Shown here piece after piece: positions 15,358 through 22,703 of a stretch of DNA of 24,572 nt. Position 1 is the first letter of the stretch. The number at the start of each line of letters is the position of its first letter. The stretch is from Spirochaetaceae bacterium UBA4077. GTDB lineage: Bacteria > Spirochaetota > Spirochaetia > Treponematales > Rectinemataceae. Under the pieces are notes generated by a model. It made no database searches and was not told the DNA's origin. It was given only the letters and a program-made list of their open reading frames with translations. Location of the stretch: contig DFYR01000020.1 of assembly GCA_002383375.1 (NCBI GenBank), forward strand, positions 1-24,572. The letters are read 5' to 3'. The position numbers and the translations under genes were made by a program.

Positions 15358-17117
15358 CAGACCGTTCCGCCCTTGGTCAGGTTGGCTACTATGCCCAGCA
15401 GCTCGGCCATCAGATAGGGTTTTTGAAGATAGTACTTGACTCCTTGCCCGTATGCCCGCTTGATAGAGTCTTCGTTTTTCCTGTGGGATAAAAGAACAAA
15501 GGGAATATCCTTGGTGCCGGATTTTGCCGCCAAAGTATCCCTGAGAACAAATCCGTCGACCTTGGGCACCATGAGCTCGGCGATGATAAGATCGAATCCT
15601 TCCCGCGCAATGAGCGTCAAAGCCTCTGCGCCGTCCTTGGCGATAAATACCGAATATTCACTGTTCTCCAAAAAAGTCTTTAGAACCCGGGCATGGATCA
15701 TGTTGTCGTCCACCACGAGAATTTTCGCCCTTGCTTCCCGTAATCCGCTTACTTCGGAGCTTGTGCATACCAGGTTGCCGCCCCGCTTCCTGGCCAGGCG
15801 GAGGCGCCGTATCCCGGTATCGGTGAGTATCGATCCGGCTTCAGACGGATCGCTTATCATCGAGCGAATTTCAGCTATGGCAACAATGCCCGCCGATATG
15901 GTGATCTTCTCTATAAAGCTTTTTGCCGATTCAATCTTGTTCCGTATCTGTTCGCAGAGTTCGACTGCTTTATGAAAAGCAATCTGGGGCATCCAAAGGG
16001 CAAAGGTAGTGCCGTGCAGCCTAAAAGCAGGCTGGTGGGGGGGCCTACTGTCCAGAAGCATTCTGGCCACACCCTTGAGGATCGCTTCCACTTCTTTAGG
16101 GCCGTACTGATACTCTATCTTCGCCATACCCTCGTCGATGCCGAATACCGCCAGGACATCGTCTTCGATCCCTTCTGAATAGAGCCTTAGAGAAGCCTGC
16201 TCGTCTATGAACTCCCGATAAAACGATTCATCGTAAAGCCCTGTGGTGGCATCTCTGATCTGGGCTTCACTCACCTGGTCTGCGGTTTTTAAAAGCTGTT
16301 CATTAAGCTCTCTGAGTCGTTGAACTTCCTTACCCAAGGCCTGGTAGTCAAGATTGGTGCTGTCTCCTTTTAGGCCGAAATTAAGGGCCATCCCGCATTC
16401 CAGGTTCTTCAGCGCTTCAATGTAGTCAGGGATATTCTTATTAATTATCGAACCGTGCTGAGGAAGGATCGCATCCAGCTCGAGGCAGGAAAAAAGCTCC
16501 ATGGTCGGCCGCAAAATGGCATTAGAAGGCATGTAGTGCTCATGGAAGCGCTTCATCTCTTCTATATAACTCTCACCAGCATACAAGGACCAGTTTTCAG
16601 AAAAGGAGCCGAAAAGGTCGCTGGAGAGCAGATATTTCGCGTCTTTGTCATAACTGGCGATGGCGCCGGGAAAATGCAGATAGGGAGTCGGTATGAATTG
16701 GAGCGTTCTGCCGCTCTCAAGTCTGAGAGAATACCCATGCTCATCCACAAGGTACGGTGAGGAGCGCAGCCCGTAAAAACGAATTAAGGACCAGCTGCGC
16801 CAGTGGGTTACGATCTCGAACTCCATGCCCGCGGCTTCCATCGCAGGCACCGCCGCCGCCAGGTCGGGATCCTGGTGATGGAGCACTACATAACGGATCT
16901 TTTCCAGGGGCAGCACTGATGCGATCGATTCCAGCACATCCTGAACATCCAGGACCGAACCGGGATCAAAAACTACCCCCTGTCCGTTGTCGACTAGAAG
17001 GTAGGGATTGCAGCCAAGGTCTCCCGTTAGTCGAGAAGAGCCTACCCAGTAATACCCCTTACCCAGCGCAATCGCTTCACCCATATAACCATCCATAAAA
17101 ATGTATTCTTTTGTCAT
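15357..17117 (-). CDS. Diiron MBL-fold sensor with degenerate GGDEF and receiver domains
   Basis: This 586-residue cytoplasmic protein has three domains. Residues about 15-240 are a flavodiiron-type metallo-beta-lactamase fold (ODP family) with ligands H81, D83, D85, H148, D167 and H221. A helical linker leads to a GGDEF-fold domain (about 285-455) whose signature reads HGTTF at 369-373 and has no RxxD inhibitory site, so cyclase activity is unlikely. The C-terminal receiver (464-580) keeps D470, D471, S544 and K566 but has E514 in place of the phospho-acceptor Asp. I start at ATG 17117, with AGGA upstream, although the frame is open to 17201. As first gene of the polysaccharide operon it probably senses oxygen, NO or redox state and controls the synthase. 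Domain calls are firm, the role inferred. Confidence 0.87.
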   Translation of the reverse strand: MTKEYIFMDGYMGEAIALGKGYYWVGSSRLTGDLGCNPYLLVDNGQGVVFDPGSVLDVQDVLESIASVLPLEKIRYVVLHHQDPDLAAAVPAMEAAGMEFEIVTHWRSWSLIRFYGLRSSPYLVDEHGYSLRLESGRTLQFIPTPYLHFPGAIASYDKDAKYLLSSDLFGSFSENWSLYAGESYIEEMKRFHEHYMPSNAILRPTMELFSCLELDAILPQHGSIINKNIPDYIEALKNLECGMALNFGLKGDSTNLDYQALGKEVQRLRELNEQLLKTADQVSEAQIRDATTGLYDESFYREFIDEQASLRLYSEGIEDDVLAVFGIDEGMAKIEYQYGPKEVEAILKGVARMLLDSRPPHQPAFRLHGTTFALWMPQIAFHKAVELCEQIRNKIESAKSFIEKITISAGIVAIAEIRSMISDPSEAGSILTDTGIRRLRLARKRGGNLVCTSSEVSGLREARAKILVVDDNMIHARVLKTFLENSEYSVFIAKDGAEALTLIAREGFDLIIAELMVPKVDGFVLRDTLAAKSGTKDIPFVLLSHRKNEDSIKRAYGQGVKYYLQKPYLMAELLGIVANLTKGGTV

Positions 17118-17208
17118 TATCGGTCCTGATTTCCCCTTGCACAAGGAGCCGAAAGACCTTTGGAGGTTCGCAAGCACATATTCCAGGCATTTGATAAGCA
17201 TTATTCAT

Positions 17209-17237
17209 TTGACAGCAGATTCCCGGAGGAGTATTCT
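17209..17237 (+). promoter_or_regulatory. Sigma-70-type promoter of cstA
   Basis: A perfect -35 box TTGACA (17209-17214) and a -10 box TATTCT (17232-17237, four of six) are 17 bases apart. Transcription would start near 17244, leaving a leader of about 22 bases that contains the AGGAGG ribosome binding site. It lies in the 148-bp gap shared with the divergent sensor operon. Confidence 0.72.
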
Positions 17238-17265
17238 AAGACATCCATATTTGCAGGAGGACTGC

Positions 17266-18966
17266 ATGAGTACCCTAATTGCATTGGTCGCTATCGCGAT
17301 TTATGTGATCTTCTACTTCACCTACGGTAGGAGAATCCGCGATAACGTCCTACAGAGTAGCAAGGCGCCGGAAGCCCCGTCCAAGAGGCTATCAGACGGC
17401 GTCGATTATGTTCCAACCTCCAAGTACGTCCTGTTCGGCCACCACTTTGCCTCCATCGCCGGCGCCGGTCCCATCACCGGCCCCGCCATGGCTGTCGCAT
17501 GGGGCTGGCTGCCCGGGCTTCTCTGGATCTGGTTCGGCAACATCTTCCTTGGCGCCATACACGACTATCTGTCGCTGGTGGCATCCATCCGCTACGACGG
17601 ACGATCTATGCAGTTCGTCGCCCAGGACGTGATCGGCAAGAAGGCTGGCAAGACCTTCAGCTGGTTCATCCTCTTCCTCTGCATCCTGGTAGTGGCCGCT
17701 TTCGGCGACATTGTCGCCGGGCAGTTCGCCGCCGACGGACGCGTCTTCTTCTCCTTCGTCTTCTTCTGCGTCGCCGCGGTAATCTCCGGCTATTTCATGT
17801 ACAAGTCCAAGCTCGGCTTGGGCAAGGGCACGATTATCGGCATAGCCCTCATCATCGTCGCCTTCTGGCTGGGCGACATGCTTCCGGTCAAGTGGGGTAA
17901 GGATATCTACTTCCTCATCATCTTCGTCTACATCGTGATGGCATCGACCTTGCCGGTAAATCTTCTACTGCAGCCTCGAGACTACCTTTCCTCCTTCTTC
18001 CTGTACTTCGGTCTCATCGTGGGAACCATCGCCGCCGTAACCAGCTTCAAATCCCTGGACGCCATTCCCGCCTTCACGCAGTTCAGCGCAAAACTGATTG
18101 GCCCGGCGGGCAATCTGCAACCCTCGCCCTTCTGGCCTACGGTACCTCTTATAATCGCCTGCGGCGCCCTTTCCGGATTCCACTCCCTGGTCTCCGCCGG
18201 CACCTCTTCCAAGCAGATTAAGACCGAAACAGACGGACTCTTCGTCGGTTACGGCGCCATGCTTGTGGAAGGCTTCCTGGCCACCCTGGTCGTCATCTCC
18301 ATCGCCGGATTCGGCGGCCTTGCTCTAGGCGACAAGCTCATGAGCACCCCTGCCCTGGGACGCTTCGTCAATTCTTTCGCCAAGATGGTTTCGATGCAGA
18401 TTCCCTTCCTCAGCATGAGCTTCATGCAGCTTTTCTCGGCGGTCTGGGTATCCACCTTCGCGCTCACCACCCTGGACACTACCAACCGACTCGGCCGCTA
18501 CATAATGCAGGAAATGGCCGAGCCCATGAAGGAAAAGAGCCCCGGAGTCTACAATGTCTTCCATAATAAGTGGGTAGCCTCGGTCATCATCGCCTTCGTG
18601 GGTCTTTTCCTAGCCCGTTCCGGCGGCTACACCGTGATATGGCCCGCTTTCTCCGGCGCTAACCAGCTTATGGCCTCGGTAGTCATGCTCACCGTCGCCG
18701 TGTGGGTAAACCAGAAGCTCAAGGTCAAGTTCGTGGTTGCCACCGTACTGCCGGCACTGTTGCTGTGGATAACCGTCGTTGTAGCCCTGGTTTGGTACGA
18801 AATCGTCATCATCCCCGTGTTCTTCATCGACATGGCCAAGACCATGAATGTGATCACCGGAGTCGTGGTCGGCCTGATCAACCTTTTCATGCTCTACCTC
18901 AGCTTCGTGATGCTCTTTGGCTTCAGGAAGAAGTGGGCAGAGCGCAAGGTCGAGGCAAAGGCCTAA
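17266..18966 (+). CDS. cstA: Carbon starvation protein CstA family transporter
   Basis: This 566-residue polytopic inner-membrane protein belongs to the CstA/BtsT family. Family members import peptides or pyruvate, often when carbon is limiting. Recognisable blocks include LFGHHFASIAGAGPITGPA near the N-terminus, then WGWLPGLLWIWFGNIFLGA, HDYLSL, SGFHSLVSAGTSSKQI and TLDTTNRLGRY, with about 14-16 hydrophobic segments. It is shorter than E. coli CstA (about 700 residues) and fits the short form common in anaerobes. The frame is open upstream, but ATG 17266 is chosen because AGGAGG (17255-17260) precedes it by five bases and the protein then starts with the first membrane helix. It is a single-gene unit with its own promoter and a strong terminator. 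The transported substrate is uncertain. Confidence 0.95.
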   Translation: MSTLIALVAIAIYVIFYFTYGRRIRDNVLQSSKAPEAPSKRLSDGVDYVPTSKYVLFGHHFASIAGAGPITGPAMAVAWGWLPGLLWIWFGNIFLGAIHDYLSLVASIRYDGRSMQFVAQDVIGKKAGKTFSWFILFLCILVVAAFGDIVAGQFAADGRVFFSFVFFCVAAVISGYFMYKSKLGLGKGTIIGIALIIVAFWLGDMLPVKWGKDIYFLIIFVYIVMASTLPVNLLLQPRDYLSSFFLYFGLIVGTIAAVTSFKSLDAIPAFTQFSAKLIGPAGNLQPSPFWPTVPLIIACGALSGFHSLVSAGTSSKQIKTETDGLFVGYGAMLVEGFLATLVVISIAGFGGLALGDKLMSTPALGRFVNSFAKMVSMQIPFLSMSFMQLFSAVWVSTFALTTLDTTNRLGRYIMQEMAEPMKEKSPGVYNVFHNKWVASVIIAFVGLFLARSGGYTVIWPAFSGANQLMASVVMLTVAVWVNQKLKVKFVVATVLPALLLWITVVVALVWYEIVIIPVFFIDMAKTMNVITGVVVGLINLFMLYLSFVMLFGFRKKWAERKVEAKA

Positions 18967-19025
18967 GCTTCCAGTTGAATCCTCCACCCATTTTCAGGGT
19001 GCTGGATTCTCCGAAATCAGCGGGC

Positions 19026-19064
19026 GGGCGGCCCGGGATTGAAAATCCCGGGCCGCCCTTTTTT
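19026..19064 (+). terminator. Intrinsic terminator of cstA
   Basis: A perfect 15-bp stem (19026-19040 with 19044-19058, GGGCGGCCCGGGATT) closes a three-base loop GAA and is followed by six T. It ends the cstA transcript about 60 bases after the stop. Confidence 0.96.
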
Positions 19065-19133
19065 CTGTGCACAAATTGTATCAGTCATCCTGGACGCTTT
19101 TGAAATACAGCGTAATGACTATGTATGTGAAGC

Positions 19134-19163
19134 TTGCTTGATACAGCACCCAGGTAGTATAAT
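19134..19163 (+). promoter_or_regulatory. Probable promoter of the ArsA-like operon
   Basis: A perfect -10 box TATAAT lies at 19158-19163. The best -35 at acceptable spacing is TTGCTT (19134-19139, 18 bases). A better-looking TTGATA at 19138-19143 is only 14 bases away. Position is right: after the cstA terminator and about 60 bases before the first gene. Confidence 0.55.
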
Positions 19164-19222
19164 GCGTCAACGTTAATAGAATTGTGGATGTTCCGCGAGT
19201 CTACCATCAAAGGAAGCAGGGC

Positions 19223-19504
19223 ATGTCTCGAAGTTTCAAGCAGCTGATAAAATCGGCCATAAAAATTGCCCTTCAAGTCAACCGCAATAACGCCACGGAC
19301 CTCTTAGAGTTTGAAGTCCGTGAGCTGGAGAATATCTTCAGCCTCCTCATTCTTGGTGGTTTTGCCGGCCTTCCCTCACCACCATCGCCTATAGCGGTGG
19401 AACTGCTACCCTATATGGAAAAAGAACTTATAGTGCTCATGGCCCGCACCGACCTCGCGCAGGATCCCATTGGGGTACTCGCTGGCATGATGGAAGTAGG
19501 ATAA
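19223..19504 (+). CDS. Small helical protein, first gene of ArsA-like operon
   Basis: I do not recognise a family for this 93-residue protein. It is predicted to be mostly helical: a basic N-terminus (MSRSFKQLIKSAIKIALQVN), an acidic helix around LLEFEVRELENIF, a proline-rich turn GLPSPPSPIAVEL and a C-terminal helix. There is no signal peptide and no cysteine. ATG 19223 is preferred over the upstream in-frame ATG 19184 because AAGGA (19210-19214) lies eight bases before it. It ends nine bases before the ArsA-like ATPase start, so the two are probably translated together and it may be a partner or adaptor of that ATPase, which is inference from context only. Confidence 0.7.
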   Translation: MSRSFKQLIKSAIKIALQVNRNNATDLLEFEVRELENIFSLLILGGFAGLPSPPSPIAVELLPYMEKELIVLMARTDLAQDPIGVLAGMMEVG

Positions 19505-19513
19505 GGAACAACC

Positions 19514-20440
19514 ATGAACGATACAGCCTTTTTTCTAGGCAAGGGAGGCGTAGGCAAGACGACTCTCTCCAGCGCCTTCGCCCTGTCCCTGGCCAGAGCG
19601 GGCAAGAAGGTACTCATCGCCTCCCTTGATCCGGCTCATAACCTGGGCGATATCCTGGGCCTGCGCCTATCAGGCGAAGCGGTCGGTGTCGAGCCCGGGC
19701 TCGACGCCCTTGAGGTGGATTTAGCCTATTGGGTCGATAAATATCTGAACGAAAGCCGGGCACAGATGAAGGCCAATTATTCTTACAATACCACCTTCAA
19801 CCTGGATTCATTCTTCAACATCATCAAGTATTCCCCGGGCACGGAGGAATACGCAGTGCTTTGGGCTATCGAGGATATTCACTGCAGGCTGGGTCCGCTC
19901 TACGATGTTGTAGTCTTCGATACACCTCCCACCGCTCTTTCGCTGCGCTTTTTATCCCTTCCGGTTATTTCGGGGCTCTGGGTAAAGGAACTTCGCAATC
20001 TGCGGGAAAAAATCCTGAGCAAACGGCAGGCCGTAACCCGCATCAATCCCGATTCTCCCGTTGCAGCCAGCTGCGTTGATAAGGATGACGACAAGATCTA
20101 CGGCCAGCTAAGGAATATTGGCCACCGCCTTTCAGCTCTCGAACTGCTCTTTTCAAAGGAGAGCTTCATATCGGTGATCGTCAATCCCGATCAGCTCTCG
20201 GTGGACGAAGCCCTGCGCATCCAGGAAGAGCTTAGCCGCCTGAAGATCCCCTTGGGTGCGATCTGTGTGAATAAAAGAGGAGTATCCGACATGGTCTGGA
20301 CGCAACACCCGTCCCTGGCAGGGTATCCTCAGTTTGATTTCGATTTCACTCGGGAAGGTATTCGCACTAGGGAAGAACTCATGGACGTTGACGCCGCAAC
20401 CCTCGCAACATATTTTTTAACCAGGACAGGTAACCAATGA
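19514..20440 (+). CDS. ArsA/Get3-like ATPase
   Basis: This 308-residue single-domain ATPase belongs to the ArsA/Get3 branch of the deviant Walker A P-loop family. Residues 9-17 read GKGGVGKTT with signature lysine K10. Switch I is LDPAHN (D39), switch II is FDTPPT (D136), and PGTEEYAV near 108-115 matches a conserved PGxxE block. Get3 targets tail-anchored membrane proteins and ArsA drives arsenite efflux; a single domain of this size, without the arsenite-binding cysteines I would expect, and without arsB or arsR nearby, argues against arsenic resistance. The neighbours (small helical protein, anchored unknown, MIP18 protein, permease) suggest a role in protein or cofactor delivery. Its stop overlaps the next start (ATGA). 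Confidence 0.88.
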   Translation: MNDTAFFLGKGGVGKTTLSSAFALSLARAGKKVLIASLDPAHNLGDILGLRLSGEAVGVEPGLDALEVDLAYWVDKYLNESRAQMKANYSYNTTFNLDSFFNIIKYSPGTEEYAVLWAIEDIHCRLGPLYDVVVFDTPPTALSLRFLSLPVISGLWVKELRNLREKILSKRQAVTRINPDSPVAASCVDKDDDKIYGQLRNIGHRLSALELLFSKESFISVIVNPDQLSVDEALRIQEELSRLKIPLGAICVNKRGVSDMVWTQHPSLAGYPQFDFDFTREGIRTREELMDVDAATLATYFLTRTGNQ

Positions 20441-21066
20441 ATACAGCCTATCTGATCCCCCTTCTTCTCCTTGGCATCGCTGGTTCGGCCCAGTATTTCC
20501 TGGGCACGAAGAAAAACCGCTGGCTCGGGCACCGCATGTCCCAGGAGGCGGAAAATATTCTTAAACCGAAGGATACCGAATACATAAATATCGGCGGCGC
20601 CATCGGCTATCATTTCAAATACAAGTTGCGCGATCCATGGACCAACGCCAAGGGCTCCTATACTTTTATCCCCCGCCATTCTCTGCTCTACGTGCCCTTT
20701 ACCTATTTAGTAGGCAACAGGGATCGATTTTTCATGAATCTATTCACCGATAAAAAATTGATAGGCGAAGGCCACATCATCGAAAAAGGCCATCTGAATC
20801 ACGCCAAGATCGATGGACAGTGGAGCATGAGCAAGGAAGAGGTCGTCCGGGACGGGAAGACTTTCGTGTTTCTTTGGAGGCAGGAAAGCATTCTCCCCGT
20901 CCTCAAGCGTAGCTTTGAGACTATGCCCGAGCCTGAAAGCCTCACCCATTTCTGCTGCTTCGACGACAACAAGACCTTCTTCCTCTATCTCAAACCCAAG
21001 AAGGGAGAGATAGAGAAGAACCTCAAGCATTTTCTCTTGGTCTGCCCGGAGTACTTTAAACAATAA
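20437..21066 (+). CDS. Unknown protein with N-terminal membrane anchor
   Basis: This 209-residue protein matches no family I know. Residues 4-22 form a single hydrophobic segment followed by basic residues (KKNR), typical of an N-terminal anchor with the rest in the cytoplasm. The remainder mixes strands and helices, rich in aromatic residues (YHFKYKL, WTNAKGSYTF, FVFLWRQES), with two adjacent cysteines in HFCCFDD and a late C in LLVCPEYF. The start forms an ATGA overlap with the ArsA-like ATPase stop, so the two products are probably made in fixed ratio. A membrane receptor or docking partner for the ATPase is a reasonable guess, no more. Confidence 0.75.
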   Translation: MNTAYLIPLLLLGIAGSAQYFLGTKKNRWLGHRMSQEAENILKPKDTEYINIGGAIGYHFKYKLRDPWTNAKGSYTFIPRHSLLYVPFTYLVGNRDRFFMNLFTDKKLIGEGHIIEKGHLNHAKIDGQWSMSKEEVVRDGKTFVFLWRQESILPVLKRSFETMPEPESLTHFCCFDDNKTFFLYLKPKKGEIEKNLKHFLLVCPEYFKQ

Positions 21067-21078
21067 GGAGGCCGTCAG

Positions 21079-21351
21079 ATGGATCCGAAAATCCAGAAGC
21101 GAATCGACGACGCCCTTTCCAGAATAATCGAGCCCCAGTCCGAGCTGCCCATAGCCGACCTGGGTCTGGTGTCGAACATCCGCTACAGCGAAGCGCTGTC
21201 CAGTATCGAAATCAGCCTGGCTCATGGTTTTCCCAGAGGAATGTGCCCAGCCTGCGCCGCTGTGGATGTCGTTACCGGCGAAGGTCTTCAGCGTCGTACC
21301 AGGGAAGCCTTTGAAAAAGAATTCCCTGGTTTCCGTATCATCGTCGATTGA
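21079..21351 (+). CDS. MIP18/DUF59 (SufT/PaaD-like) protein
   Basis: This 90-residue protein fits the MIP18/DUF59 family. An N-terminal helix is followed by the conserved IADLGLVSNIRY strand region, then IEISLAHGFPRG and MCPACAAVDVV, which carries C56 and C59 where the family keeps a conserved Cys, and a helix ending in a beta strand. Members such as SufT and PaaD help assemble or insert iron-sulfur clusters. AAGGAGG (21065-21071) lies seven bases before the ATG. Placement behind an ArsA-like ATPase resembles the pairing of DUF59 domains with Mrp-type P-loop carriers, so metal-cluster handling is a plausible theme of this operon. Confidence 0.8.
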   Translation: MDPKIQKRIDDALSRIIEPQSELPIADLGLVSNIRYSEALSSIEISLAHGFPRGMCPACAAVDVVTGEGLQRRTREAFEKEFPGFRIIVD

Positions 21352-21357
21352 GAGGAG
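21352..21357 (+). promoter_or_regulatory. Ribosome binding site pointing to an ATT start
   Basis: GAGGAG follows directly after the MIP18 stop and is seven bases from ATT 21365. No ATG, GTG or TTG lies within reach. The next usual start codon in frame, TTG 21407, has no binding site and would remove most of the first membrane helix. Confidence 0.6.
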
Positions 21358-21364
21358 TCTTTAA

Positions 21365-22669
21365 ATTCACATCCCAGCCATACTCCAGATCCTGATAGTC
21401 TTTGCATTGGTCGTATTTCTCACCTCGCGGAAAATCCATCTCGGCATCGCCGCCATCCTGGGGGGCCTTGCCATAGCAGTGTGGCGGGGCTTAAGCCTGG
21501 CGAAAATCGCCGCGATAATCCTGGGCGATGTATTCAGCGCCGATACGATTCTCCTGGTCTGCCTCATGAGCCTGATCATGGTGTTTTCATCGGGAATGAA
21601 AAAGGCCGGAGCCATGGACAGATTTGCCCGTTCCATAATCGCCGTCGCTCCGTCGCGACGCCTTGCCATCGCCTTGGCCCCGATGCTCATAGGAACCCTG
21701 CCGGTACCGGGGGGAGCCATCCTTTCCGCTCCCCTGGTGGAATCCATGGATACCGAAGGGCACATGAGCCCTGAAGGACTATCCGCGGCGAATTTCTATT
21801 TTCGGCATATCCTGGAGCTGCTCTGGCCCTTGTTCCCTGCCTTTGTCATGACGCTTTCCCTGGCAAAAATCTCCGCCATCAAATTATTCAGCATTCATTT
21901 TTACTCCGCCCCCGTGCTGTTTACCCTTGGCTTGATATTTCTGCTGCCGAAAAAAAACTGGGGCGGGAAAATAGAAAAAAAACGCCCCGAACCGGGGGAA
22001 AAAAGGGAATCCTTCCTTAAGGGCATAGCCCCCTTGGCCATCGCCCTCGGCAGCTACGGAATTTTGACAGCATTCTGGGGCATCCTATCTCCTTCCTTGC
22101 TGTTGTCCTCGGCGGCGAAGGCCCTTATCGGGCGCTACGGGACGATACTCATAGGGCTCTCGGCGGGCTGTGTCTACGTGGGCCTTGGAAAATCCGGTTT
22201 TTCCGTTTTCAAAGGCAGCCTGAACGGTTCAACCCTGCGACTCATCCTCGTCCTCATCGGAATCCGGATTTTTTCCGCTTTGCTGGGCGCCGCGGGCGTC
22301 GCGCAGGATGCCGCTACAGAGATGCAGCGAAGCGGCTTCCCGCCCATTGTGGCCACGGCCTTGATTCCCCTTGCCGCCGGCCTGGTGACGGGAGTAGGCT
22401 ACGGCTATGTCGGCCTGGCCTTCCCCATCGTCTTCGGCATGATGGACGCCCAGTCGACCTTCCCCAAGGAAGCTACCATAGCCCTCGCCGCGGCTTTCGG
22501 CTACGCGGGAATGATGGTGTCGCCGCTTCATGTATGCATGGTCGTCAGCGCCGAGCATTTCAAGGCGAGCCTGCCCAGCACCATACGCAGGGTAGCCCCC
22601 GCGATCGGCATATTCCTGGTAATAGCCATGATGTATACCCTGGGAATCACGGCTGTACTGGGGCGATAA
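21365..22669 (+). CDS. DUF401 family permease, apparent ATT start codon
   Basis: This is a polytopic membrane protein of about 434 residues resembling the DUF401 group of GntP/ArsB-like transporters. It has roughly 10-12 hydrophobic segments, with conserved-looking blocks GTLPVPGGAILSAPLVES and GYGYVGLAFPIVFGMM and a late MMVSPLHVCMVVS segment. The substrate is unknown. In frame, a TAA at 21362 is followed by codons for IHIPAILQILIVFALVVFLTS, which complete the first membrane helix; the only start that fits the GAGGAG site is ATT 21365. ATT starts are known (E. coli infC) but rare, so a sequence error from ATG is the alternative. Last gene of the operon, convergent with asnA 34 bases away. 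Confidence 0.8.
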   Translation: MHIPAILQILIVFALVVFLTSRKIHLGIAAILGGLAIAVWRGLSLAKIAAIILGDVFSADTILLVCLMSLIMVFSSGMKKAGAMDRFARSIIAVAPSRRLAIALAPMLIGTLPVPGGAILSAPLVESMDTEGHMSPEGLSAANFYFRHILELLWPLFPAFVMTLSLAKISAIKLFSIHFYSAPVLFTLGLIFLLPKKNWGGKIEKKRPEPGEKRESFLKGIAPLAIALGSYGILTAFWGILSPSLLLSSAAKALIGRYGTILIGLSAGCVYVGLGKSGFSVFKGSLNGSTLRLILVLIGIRIFSALLGAAGVAQDAATEMQRSGFPPIVATALIPLAAGLVTGVGYGYVGLAFPIVFGMMDAQSTFPKEATIALAAAFGYAGMMVSPLHVCMVVSAEHFKASLPSTIRRVAPAIGIFLVIAMMYTLGITAVLGR

Positions 22670-22703
22670 GGCAGAGGGCGTAAGGCTATAGGCGATAAAT
22701 CGG

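Noticed and set aside
17118..17201. 28-residue N-terminal extension of the MBL sensor (start at 17201)
   Set aside because: The extension adds no recognisable sequence, while ATG 17117 has a plausible ribosome binding site and fits the domain boundary.
17101..17265. N-terminal extension of CstA from ATG 17101
   Set aside because: It would run through the promoter and ribosome binding site and encodes a hydrophilic stretch absent from the family.
17499..18987. Long open frames overlapping cstA on both strands
   Set aside because: They are shadows of a GC-rich gene with strong codon bias and have low-complexity translations.
19138..19163. TTGATA as -35 box of the ArsA-like operon promoter
   Set aside because: It is only 14 bases from TATAAT, too short for a normal sigma-70 promoter.
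19514..20440. Arsenite efflux ATPase (arsA) as gene symbol
   Set aside because: Single domain, no arsB, arsR or arsD nearby; only the broader ArsA/Get3 family is supported.
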